Assembly: GCA_030040755.1 (NCBI GenBank)
Contig: JASHTC010000054.1
Location: 1 to 5,808 of the forward strand
DNA: 5,808 nt
Origin: Thermoplasmata archaeon
GTDB taxonomy: Archaea; Thermoplasmatota; Thermoplasmata; Lutacidiplasmatales; UBA184
Direction: 5' to 3'
Shown here: positions 1 to 5,808 of the stretch, one piece after another
How positions within the stretch are numbered: the first letter of the stretch is position 1
How the letters are laid out: each line of letters starts with the position of its first letter
Made by a program: the position numbers and the translations under genes
Notes under the pieces: model-generated
The model's input: only the letters and a program-made list of their open reading frames with translations
The model's database searches: none
What the model was told of the DNA's origin: nothing

Positions 1-831
1 CGTGTAGGTGCCGTTGAGGCCGGAGACGGCGATCGAGCTCGTCGAGGAGCTGTATGTCACGCCGTTGACCGTCACGGTCCAGCTCGAGCCCGTGGTGAGC
101 CCCGATTCCGTGAAGGTCAGGGTGTAGGTCGTCGGTGGGGTGACCGGAGTGAAGGTCACGGAGATGCCTTGCGCGGCGTTCGTGACCGTCACGCTCCCTC
201 CCGCGGGGGTCAGGTAGCCGGTGACCGCACCGACCGTGTAGGTGTACGAGCCGGCCGGCTCGTCGAACACGATGGTCGGGCCCGTCGAGCTTTCGGGGAC
301 GCCGCCCAGAGTCACGGTCCAGCTCGTGCCCGACGTGAGACCGGACTCCGTGAACGTCACGGCGTACGTCGGGATCGCCGTGAACGCGACGTCGACCGAC
401 GCGCCGCTGCTCGTCACCGTGACGGACCCGCTCGGCGTGGTGGTCGAGTAGCCTGCCGCGCTGACCGACCAGTCGTACGTGCCGACGACCGTGGTAAACT
501 CGATCGTCGAGCCCGCGCCCGTGAGCGTCACGCCGTTGAGCGTCGCGCTCCACGGGGCGCCGGAAGCGAGCCCGGTCTCCGAGAACGTGACCGACTCGGC
601 GAGGGCGGAGAAGCTGATGCGGACGGTCTGGTTGGTCCCGACGTCGCTGACCACGCCGGCGTTCGGGGTGGCGGCGTATCCGGCAGCGTCAACGGTGTAG
701 TACAGGAGGGGGCCGCTCAGCGACCAGTCGGGGATGATGATCAGCGGCACGGTCGCCGTGAAGTCGACGCCGTCCAGCGTCACGGTCCACGGCGTCCCCA
801 CCGGCAGCCCGGTCGCTAGGAACAGGAGCCA
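1..831 (-). repeat. Array of at least four ESGL repeats in the thermopsin-family gene
   Basis: Four protein repeats of 77-80 residues follow the beta-helix. Unit 1 (595-831) is degenerate, with FLATGLPVGTPWTVTLDG. Unit 2 (367-594) has FSETGLASGAPW, unit 3 (127-366) FTESGLTSGTSWTVTLGG, and unit 4 (1-126, cut by the window edge) FTESGLTTGSSWTVTVNG. The units share a pattern: a strand ending in F-x-E-S/T-GL, a G-x-x-W turn, a V-T-L-x-G hairpin, a G-x-Y-x-x-x-V strand, a GY or GYxxT motif, and a closing V-x-V-x-F strand. I read this as a small beta-sandwich (inference from the alternation pattern). Units 3 and 4 share the 16-base string gtcacggtccagctcg on the plus strand. Their likely role is a stalk or adhesive module. 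Confidence 0.88.
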
Positions 832-3800
832 GTTGGTGATGAAGACCGACTCGGGGGTGGCGTCCTCGACGGAGGGCGACGTGCTGATGACGTATGGCCC
901 GCTGGTCCAGTCGGACCAGTAGTTATCGGCCACGGTGATGGTCGTCGCCGCGCTCGCGGAGACGAACGCCTGGACGTGCGCCGAGCTGTAGACTCCGTCG
1001 GTGGAGGCGCCGTTGTTCGCCACGAAGTTGTCGCCCTCGACGAAGTCGAAGGCGCCCCCGTTCACCCAGACCCCGTAGCTGCTCGACCCCTCGATGGTGT
1101 CGAGCACGGCGGCGAAGCCGCCGGTATCGTTCGCCCAGATGCCGATCTGGTTCCCGTACAGGAAGTTGTAGACCGAGACCGCGGCGTCGGAGACGTTGAG
1201 GACGAGCCCGATCACTCCGTTCCACTCGGCGAGGAACGACACGAGGAGGTCGGTCGAGTCGTTCGCCACGACGCCGTAGTTGTAGTTCAGGACCGAGCCG
1301 TTGTAGAACGAGTCGTTGCCGTCGTCCAGCGAGTAGATGGCCGCGGTCGGCACGTCGAGGCCCTCGTAGGCGCTGGGCCAGTAGTTCGTCGAGAGCGCCG
1401 TCTCGGAGGCGTTGTAGTTGGTGACGTTCGACCAGTCGTTGTCGAAGGAGAACACGCCGAGTCCGCCGGAGGTGACGGTGACGTTCTCGGACGTCACGTT
1501 GAAGTCGTCGTAGGCGGACGTACCGATCGAGTCTCCCGAGACGTCGATGTCCTGGACCAGGGTATCCTCGGTCGCCGAGATGGATACGCCCACGCTCCCC
1601 GAGGCCGCCACCACGCCGGTGATGTTGACGAAGAGGGAGTCCGCGACGAAGAGCGCATAGTACGCCCCGTCGTACGCTCCCACGTCGGAGGCCTCGATGA
1701 ACTCGCCGAACACCGGTCCAAATCCGGTCGCGTCGAGGCCGGTGACGACGAGCCCCTCGATCTCGAGGCCGATGAGGTCGTAGAGCTCCACCCCGGAGGA
1801 GTTCTGGATGTCGGTCGAGAACAGGTCGACGTCCTCCCCGTAGGCGATGTAGACGCCGTAGGCCGGCGTCGGGCTCGCGGAGATCGTGAGGTCGACGACC
1901 TCGAGGCCGAGCACCTCCTCGGCCTCGAACGCGATGGCGTTCGTGAAGACGGAGACCTCGTAGAACTCCGCGTCCAGCAGGTCGTAGATGTAGACGCCGA
2001 GGCTCCCGTTCGTCGCGGTGACGCCCGCGACAAAGACGTCCTCGCTGTACTGGAAGATCACCCCGTACGTCGGGACGAGCTCGATGTCGGTCCCGTTGGC
2101 CTCGACGTCGTAGACGGTGACGGCCACGGACTCATAGACCAGGACCGCATTCGCGCCGGTGCCGGCCGAGATGTTGTAGAGCCCGATGTCCGTGCTGTAG
2201 TAGACGTCGACCCCGAAGTTGTCCCCGAAGCTGAGGATGTTCGAGGCGTTCGACCCGGTCGTGTCCCAGAACTCGATCGCCTGGATCTGGTAGGCGCCCT
2301 CGTGCGTGAGGTAGTACAGGGTCATGTTCCCCGGGATGCTGACGTTCGAGACCTCGAAGACCCCGGTTCCGAAGTTGAAGTAGTACCCCTGGCTGTACTG
2401 GGGGAGGTTCCAGTCCCCCCGACCGTCGGTCGTGTAGCGGTCCGCGGAGGCGTTCTGCGTGAGGTTGTTCACGTAGACGTTGACGCTCAGGTTGTCTTCG
2501 GCGAAGAGGACGAAGCTCGGGAAGAGGTAGTCGTTCCCGAGTCGGAAGGGAGCGGCGAAGGTGGAGACCGTGTCGTTGATCCAGAGGTCCTCGCCGTTGT
2601 AGGCGACCCCGGAGGCGCCCGAGCTGCCGAATGCAGCCGCCTGGGCGTCGGTGCTCAGGTAGACCGGCGTGTTGAACACGGAGGCATCGGGGGCGAGCGC
2701 CTCGACGAACGAAACGTTCCCGGGCGTGCAGAAGCTGGTGTTCTCATACCCGTTCGCGAAGGCGGCGATGCAGTACGGGCCGCTCCCGGGAAGATAGGGG
2801 ACCTTGGTCGTCCAGACCCCGTCGGAGGCTCCCGGCCAGTACGACCAGTTGTCGCCGCCCGCGAGGTAGTCGGTCACGTTCTCGACAAAGGCGAACCCGT
2901 ACGTCGGCAGGCCGGTCATGGTAAGGGTGCTGACCGTCGACGAAGCCGCCGGCCCCCACACGCCGTCCGTGGTGTTCCAAAGACCGTAGAGCATCGACGG
3001 CCCCTGGGTGAGGTTCTCGGTGGTGCCGGAGTACGTCGCGGCGACGCCCTGGGAGGTCTCGCCGGTGTCCGCGCCGTAATCGTAGGCCGACGGGATGCTC
3101 TGGTAGGAGCCGCTGCTCGCGTTCCAGAACTGGAGCTGGGTCGTGGCGTTGATCTCGGAGATCAGCGCCTGGGAGCCGCCGCCGTTCCCGCCCAGGATGA
3201 TCTCGGCGTCGTTGACCAGGTAGCCCGTCGGGTTGTAGTTGAACCCGTTCACCTGGAACTGCGGGGGGGTGAGGCTCGAGGCCACCCCGTTGAACTGGAC
3301 GAAGTCGAAGGTCCCGCTCTCGGTGCCGCTGGCATTGGTGATCGTGAAATTGAAGAAGACGGTGTCGTTGCCGTCCAAGATGGTGATGTTGTTGTACAGC
3401 GTCAGCGTGAACGGGTACGTGACGGTGTACGTGGACCCGTAGGCGTAGTAGAAGCACGCCCCCGCCGGCTCGGTCCCGTTGGGGCCGTGCGCAAAGATGG
3501 TCCCGGGCTCAAGGCAGGCCGCCTCGCTGGAGAAGTTCCAGACGTTGTCCTCGAATTCCAGCGTGGTCCCGTTGAAGTGGACCACGTTCTGGATCCAGAA
3601 GGTGCCGTTGGTCGCCCCCGGGTAGGAGACGTTGTCGGTCACCGTGTTGAGCTGGAAGGTCATCCAGTCCGGAGTGGCCTCCCAGGCCGAGTAGCCCGGG
3701 TTGTAGTCCGCGAAGGAGTTGAGGGTCATCGTCGAGGCGAAGCTCGAGGTATTGTACTCGTAGGGCCCGCTGGCTCCCTGGCCGACGTCGGAGAGCCCCA

Positions 3801-4233
3801 TCGGGGCCGGAACGCTGGGATAGGTCGGGCCCGTGATCGGTCCACCGGAGGTGAGCGGGGAGCCGAGCGCGGGGGAGCGGGGGAGGAAGACCGAGGAACG
3901 GTCGACCTCGCCCGAGGAGATGGCGGCCTCAGCCGAGGCGAGGCCCTGCGGTGTCTTGGCGCCGTCCGAACTGACGGGCGCCGACTGGTCGCGGGTACGT
4001 CCGGGGGGAGTGGCGCCGGCGGGGGAAGTCGCATGGATCGGCGTCACGGACGCTCTCGGACCGGTGGGAGCGGGGGTCGAGTGCGTCGGGGCGGTGGGCG
4101 TGGACGCCCCGGCGGCAAGGTCGGGGGAAGCCGCGCGTGTCCCCGTGAGGCCGTTGACCAGCCCCAGGGACGAGACCAGCATGATCAGCGTGACGACTGC
4201 GGCGCCCAACAGAACGAACCATCGACTAGACAT
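1..4233 (-). CDS. Thermopsin-family (peptidase A5) surface protein with NosD-like beta-helix and ESGL repeats, 3' end outside window
   Basis: One frame of 1411 codons runs from the ATG at 4233 through position 1 without a stop, so the C-terminus lies outside the window. I translated it by hand in full. Order of parts: signal peptide or N-terminal anchor (residues 1-31; R4, then a hydrophobic core at 6-26); Pro/Thr/Ser-rich linker (32-141); thermopsin domain (142-430); short beta-rich segment (432-510); beta-helix (about 530-1111); ESGL repeats (from 1135). The start is well fixed: the only in-frame codons between it and the upstream stop at 4261-4263 include no ATG, GTG or TTG, and a TATA box sits the right distance away. 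The product should be exported and probably glycosylated, with about sixteen N-x-S/T sequons in the first 470 residues. Thermopsins are acid proteases of archaea; characterised ones are only about 300-350 residues, so this one is greatly enlarged. Protease activity is inferred from family membership. A C-terminal membrane anchor like that of the upstream gene is likely but not visible. Confidence 0.93.
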   Translation of the reverse strand, partial: MSSRWFVLLGAAVVTLIMLVSSLGLVNGLTGTRAASPDLAAGASTPTAPTHSTPAPTGPRASVTPIHATSPAGATPPGRTRDQSAPVSSDGAKTPQGLASAEAAISSGEVDRSSVFLPRSPALGSPLTSGGPITGPTYPSVPAPMGLSDVGQGASGPYEYNTSSFASTMTLNSFADYNPGYSAWEATPDWMTFQLNTVTDNVSYPGATNGTFWIQNVVHFNGTTLEFEDNVWNFSSEAACLEPGTIFAHGPNGTEPAGACFYYAYGSTYTVTYPFTLTLYNNITILDGNDTVFFNFTITNASGTESGTFDFVQFNGVASSLTPPQFQVNGFNYNPTGYLVNDAEIILGGNGGGSQALISEINATTQLQFWNASSGSYQSIPSAYDYGADTGETSQGVAATYSGTTENLTQGPSMLYGLWNTTDGVWGPAASSTVSTLTMTGLPTYGFAFVENVTDYLAGGDNWSYWPGASDGVWTTKVPYLPGSGPYCIAAFANGYENTSFCTPGNVSFVEALAPDASVFNTPVYLSTDAQAAAFGSSGASGVAYNGEDLWINDTVSTFAAPFRLGNDYLFPSFVLFAEDNLSVNVYVNNLTQNASADRYTTDGRGDWNLPQYSQGYYFNFGTGVFEVSNVSIPGNMTLYYLTHEGAYQIQAIEFWDTTGSNASNILSFGDNFGVDVYYSTDIGLYNISAGTGANAVLVYESVAVTVYDVEANGTDIELVPTYGVIFQYSEDVFVAGVTATNGSLGVYIYDLLDAEFYEVSVFTNAIAFEAEEVLGLEVVDLTISASPTPAYGVYIAYGEDVDLFSTDIQNSSGVELYDLIGLEIEGLVVTGLDATGFGPVFGEFIEASDVGAYDGAYYALFVADSLFVNITGVVAASGSVGVSISATEDTLVQDIDVSGDSIGTSAYDDFNVTSENVTVTSGGLGVFSFDNDWSNVTNYNASETALSTNYWPSAYEGLDVPTAAIYSLDDGNDSFYNGSVLNYNYGVVANDSTDLLVSFLAEWNGVIGLVLNVSDAAVSVYNFLYGNQIGIWANDTGGFAAVLDTIEGSSSYGVWVNGGAFDFVEGDNFVANNGASTDGVYSSAHVQAFVSASAATTITVADNYWSDWTSGPYVISTSPSVEDATPESVFITNWLLFLATGLPVGTPWTVTLDGVDFTATVPLIIIPDWSLSGPLLYYTVDAAGYAATPNAGVVSDVGTNQTVRISFSALAESVTFSETGLASGAPWSATLNGVTLTGAGSTIEFTTVVGTYDWSVSAAGYSTTTPSGSVTVTSSGASVDVAFTAIPTYAVTFTESGLTSGTSWTVTLGGVPESSTGPTIVFDEPAGSYTYTVGAVTGYLTPAGGSVTVTNAAQGISVTFTPVTPPTTYTLTFTESGLTTGSSWTVTVNGVTYSSSTSSIAVSGLNGTYT
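901..2646 (-). other. Right-handed parallel beta-helix of NosD/PbH1 type, about residues 530-1111
   Basis: This stretch is built of short coils of about 21-25 residues with repeated patterns such as YGVIFQYSEDVFV, GVYIYD, YGVYIAYGEDVDL and YGVWVNGG, each followed by a short V-x-V/I strand and an N/D/S turn. That is the usual look of parallel beta-helix repeats found in NosD, pectate lyases and surface carbohydrate-binding proteins. The end fits NosD well: FVANNGASTDGVYSSAHVQAFV (part of 1070-1091), then ADNYWSDWTS (1102-1111), close to the 'GNYWSDY' signature at the end of NosD-like domains. The N-terminal edge is uncertain, since residues 512-620 have irregular coils. Polysaccharide or surface-polymer binding is a guess from the fold. 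No catalytic residues of a lyase are evident. Confidence 0.72.
2944..3810 (-). other. Thermopsin (peptidase A5) domain, residues 142-430 of the downstream protein
   Basis: The domain opens with PAPMGLSDVG (142-151) and YEYNTSSF (158-165), the usual start of thermopsins. It continues with TFQLNTV (192-198), FWIQNVVHFN (212-221) and FEDNVWNFSS (227-236), the paired 'W-Q-N' and 'N-W-N' blocks of the family. Then come DAEIILGGNGGGS (342-354) and YDYGADTGETSQG (384-396), which match the late family blocks. Family members cleave proteins at acid pH and are classed as pepstatin-sensitive acid proteases. I cannot assign catalytic residues with certainty; D342, E344, D389 and E392 are conserved-looking acidic candidates (inference). 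C240 and C260 lie in one loop and could form a disulfide. All landmark blocks are present and in order, so the domain looks intact. Confidence 0.9.
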
Positions 4234-4418
4234 GGTCGCCGGTCGAATTAGGGTCGATATTTAAACTTCCTCCGAGATTCGCAGACTGCGTGCATCGCGC
4301 CGGGGGCGTACTGCGGCTGGCCGGATTCTCGCCTGACGTCCCGTGCGCAGGTTCTGCCGTTCGGCGAAGTTTCAGTCTCCCGGTAGCGCCGACCCCGCCG
4401 TACCGTCCGGTCCCGTCG
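4234..4418. other. Intergenic region with no gene
   Basis: These 185 bases separate the stop codon of the upstream minus-strand gene from the start of the thermopsin-family gene. The part next to the downstream start holds the promoter. The rest is GC-rich and shows no convincing coding frame, no T-rich archaeal terminator and no RNA gene. An imperfect inverted repeat (cggta ... taccg, 4381-4405) lies just past the upstream stop but has no T tract after it in the direction of transcription. Confidence 0.7.
4258..4271 (-). promoter_or_regulatory. Archaeal BRE and TATA box for the thermopsin-family gene
   Basis: Read on the minus strand, the purine-rich BRE-like AGGAAG (4271-4266) directly abuts the TATA box TTTAAATA (4265-4258). 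This is a sharp A/T island in otherwise GC-rich DNA. The TATA box is centred about 28 bases upstream of the ATG at 4233. Archaeal transcription normally starts about 24-28 bases from the TATA centre, so the mRNA should begin within a few bases of the ATG and be leaderless. This fits the absence of a Shine-Dalgarno sequence next to the start: the only GGAGG-like string lies upstream of the TATA box, where it cannot be in the mRNA. Confidence 0.82.
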
Positions 4419-5808
4419 TCAACGGACCTCTCCGTTCGACCCGCCCCGCCGACGCCGGGCCAGGGCCAGGACGACCGCCGCGACGAGGGCCACCCCGAGG
4501 AGGCCCGCCACGGCCCAGTCGAGCGGGCTGAGCCCTCCGAGGGGGGAGGCAGCCCCCGAGGGCGAGTAGGTCACGGCCACGGTCACGTCGCCGGAGATCG
4601 CCAGGGGGCTCGGGTCGGAGGACGAGACCCGATACCCCGGCTCCGCCCCCACCGTGTAGCCGAACGTCCCCGCGGGGGTATGGAAGACGATCGTCGAGGT
4701 GTTGGAACTCTCCATCAACCCATCGAACGTCACGGACCAGTTCGTGCCCGAGGGGAGACCGCTCTCGGTGAACTCTAGGGTGTAAGAGGGTGCGGGCTGC
4801 GCCGAGAAGGCCACCGCGAGGCTCTGGGTCGCGTTCGCCACCGTCACGAGCCCGGCGGACGGAGGCGAGAGCGTGTAGCCCGCGACGGCCGTCACGGAGT
4901 AACTGTAGACTCCATCCGTCTCGTTGAACTCGATCGACGGTCCGGTCGAGCTCTCCGTCACCGAGTTGAGGGTCACCGACCAGCTGGTGCCGGGAGCCAG
5001 GCCCGACTCCGAGAACGTCACCGAGTAACTCGCCGGCGAGTAGACCAGCGCCACCACGAGCGAGCCCCCGCTCACGGTCTCGGTCCCTGAACTCGGGAGG
5101 CTCGTCTGCTCCCAGCCGGGGACGCTGGCGACCAGGTACGGATAGGAACCGTTGGGCTCCGCCGCGAACGAGAGCGAGTCCTCGGCACCGGTCGTGGTCA
5201 GGCTCTGGACGGACCCGTTGAACGTCACCGTCCAGGTCAAGCCCGCGGGGAGACCCGACTCTTCGAAGGAGACCGGGTAGACGACCTGGCTGTAGGCGAG
5301 GGAAACGGTGAGCGGGGTCCCGTCCACCTGCTGGCTTCCGGAGGGCGGCAGCTCGGACTCCTCCCATCCGGCGACGCCGCCGATCACGTACGGGTAGCTT
5401 CCGTTCGGTTCGAACGCGAACGAGAGGGAGTCCACGCCCCCGGTGGTGGTGAGACTTTCGAGGCTGCCGTTGAACGTCACCCTCCAGGTGAGACCGGACG
5501 GCAGGCCGCTCTCCTGCCACGTGACCGAGTACCGATCCTCGCGGAAGGTGACCGGCACCGTGAGATTCCGACCCGAGACCGAAAGGGTGGGAGCGTACGA
5601 CGCGGACCACACTGGATTGCTCGAGGTTACGGTGACCGAATAGCTCCCGTTCGGGAGGTTCACGGACTGCGAGCTTCCCGTCGAGGATTGGCTGAAGCCA
5701 TCGGTCGTCACGGTCCAGGCCGTCCCGGCGGGGAGGCCCGTCTCCACGAATTGAACCGCGTAGAGCGGCGCTTCGTAGGCGACGACCCCTTGGGTCGTGC
5801 TGCCGGTG
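4419..5808 (-). CDS. C-terminally anchored ESGL-repeat surface protein, 5' end outside window
   Basis: The frame is open from the window edge (first full codon at 5807) to a TGA at 4421-4419, 462 codons in all; the true start is beyond 5808. A GTG at 5747 lies inside the first repeat (FVETGLP) and is not a start. The visible part consists of five tandem ESGL repeats, then a Gly/Ser/Pro linker, then one hydrophobic helix (coordinates about 4517-4458: W-A-V-A-G-L-L-G-V-A-L-V-A-A-V-V-L-A-L-A) and the tail RRRRGGSNGEVR. That end is a classic C-terminal membrane anchor with a positive cytoplasmic stop-transfer, so the repeats face outside. There are no lysines and no cysteines in the visible part. 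The N-terminal domain is unseen; it could be a thermopsin, another enzyme or only more repeats. No terminator is evident after the stop. The enzymatic or binding role cannot be told from this portion. Confidence 0.93.
   Translation of the reverse strand, partial: TGSTTQGVVAYEAPLYAVQFVETGLPAGTAWTVTTDGFSQSSTGSSQSVNLPNGSYSVTVTSSNPVWSASYAPTLSVSGRNLTVPVTFREDRYSVTWQESGLPSGLTWRVTFNGSLESLTTTGGVDSLSFAFEPNGSYPYVIGGVAGWEESELPPSGSQQVDGTPLTVSLAYSQVVYPVSFEESGLPAGLTWTVTFNGSVQSLTTTGAEDSLSFAAEPNGSYPYLVASVPGWEQTSLPSSGTETVSGGSLVVALVYSPASYSVTFSESGLAPGTSWSVTLNSVTESSTGPSIEFNETDGVYSYSVTAVAGYTLSPPSAGLVTVANATQSLAVAFSAQPAPSYTLEFTESGLPSGTNWSVTFDGLMESSNTSTIVFHTPAGTFGYTVGAEPGYRVSSSDPSPLAISGDVTVAVTYSPSGAASPLGGLSPLDWAVAGLLGVALVAAVVLALARRRRGGSNGEVR
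4563..5762 (-). repeat. Array of five ESGL repeats in the anchored surface protein gene
   Basis: The repeat units, in order of translation, are A (5532-5762, VETGLPAGTAW), B (5280-5531, QESGLPSGLTW), C (5028-5279, EESGLPAGLTW), D (4785-5027, SESGLAPGTSW) and E (4563-4784, TESGLPSGTNW). The conserved Glu codons fall at 5744, 5513, 5261, 5009 and 4766, giving spacings of 77, 84, 84 and 81 residues. More units may precede A outside the window. D and E resemble units 3 and 4 of the neighbouring gene more than they resemble B and C: they share ESS-T/N-x-x-x-I-x-F and the Y-x-V-x-A-x-x-GY end. Confidence 0.92.
5028..5531 (-). repeat. Direct repeat pair B/C, likely a recent internal duplication
   Basis: Two adjacent units of exactly 84 codons each agree at about 52 of 84 residues by hand count. 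Long shared blocks include VTFNGS, SLTTTG, DSLSFA and EPNGSYPY. The units also share features absent from the others: L-T-W in place of T-x-W, an EPNGSYPY turn, and a GWE-x-x-x-LP-x-SG motif before the last strand. The equal length and private features suggest that one arose from the other by tandem duplication. Confidence 0.8.

Noticed and set aside
1..831. Regular spacing as a CRISPR array
   Set aside because: The period is about 235 bases, the repeats are imperfect at DNA level, and the pattern is a protein domain repeat in one open frame.
2744..3457. Minus-strand frame of 237 codons, with similar ones at 1494-2033 and 923-1225
   Set aside because: They are out-of-frame shadows inside the thermopsin-family gene with arginine- and serine-rich low-complexity products typical of shifted GC-rich frames.
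976..4251. Plus-strand open frame of 1091 codons opposite the thermopsin-family gene
   Set aside because: It lies codon-on-codon against the minus-strand gene. It is open only because that gene avoids TTA, CTA and TCA codons in GC-rich DNA. The product is rich in R, G, V, D and E with no domain logic, while the minus strand gives a coherent exported protein.
4266..4273. GGAGGAAG as a Shine-Dalgarno sequence
   Set aside because: It lies over 30 bases from the ATG and upstream of the TATA box, so it should not be in the transcript; it is better read as the BRE.
4381..4405. Inverted repeat after the upstream stop codon as a possible terminator
   Set aside because: Only about five to eight pairs with a bulge, and no T-rich run follows on the minus strand, as archaeal termination would need. 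Such short inverted repeats are expected by chance in GC-rich DNA.
4290..4778. Plus-strand frame of 162 codons starting in the intergenic region
   Set aside because: Most of it is antisense to the repeat gene, it has no promoter or ribosome site that I can see, and its composition is that of a GC-rich shadow.
4372..5610. Minus-strand frame of 412 codons overlapping the anchored repeat protein
   Set aside because: It is a shifted frame of the repeat gene. The true frame shows five regular repeats, a membrane helix and an arginine tail.

Overview
The window reads as GC-rich archaeal DNA, by eye about two thirds G+C. It carries two large surface-protein genes on the minus strand, both cut by the window edges. 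Four things point to an archaeon: a thermopsin-family (peptidase A5) domain; repeats of the form F-x-ESGLP-x-GT-x-W-S/T-V-T, which I associate with secreted proteins of Thermoplasmatota and some other archaea; an archaeal BRE/TATA promoter placed for a leaderless mRNA; and a C-terminal membrane anchor with an arginine tail. A GC-rich Thermoplasmatota lineage is my best guess, but this is inference and the window has no phylogenetic marker gene.

Layout, in the direction of transcription (high to low coordinates). From 5808 to 4419 lies the 3' part of a gene for a surface protein: five tandem ESGL repeats of 77-84 residues, one transmembrane helix, then an RRRR tail. From 4418 to 4234 is a 185-base intergenic region with no gene, holding a clear TATA box and BRE for the next gene. 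From 4233 to beyond position 1 runs a single uninterrupted frame of 1411 codons with no stop inside the window. It encodes a signal peptide, a Pro/Thr/Ser-rich linker, a thermopsin domain, a small beta-rich segment, a long right-handed beta-helix of NosD/PbH1 type ending in an NYWSDW motif, and at least four ESGL repeats.

Together the two products look like cell-surface or exported proteins built from one repeat module. The first is anchored in the membrane by its C-terminus. The second joins a putative acid protease to a beta-helix that may bind polymer, which would suit extracellular protein breakdown by a heterotroph. The shared repeats and same orientation suggest related functions, but the promoter between them argues for separate transcription of the thermopsin gene. 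I saw no RNA genes, CRISPR array, insertion sequence or other mobile element.
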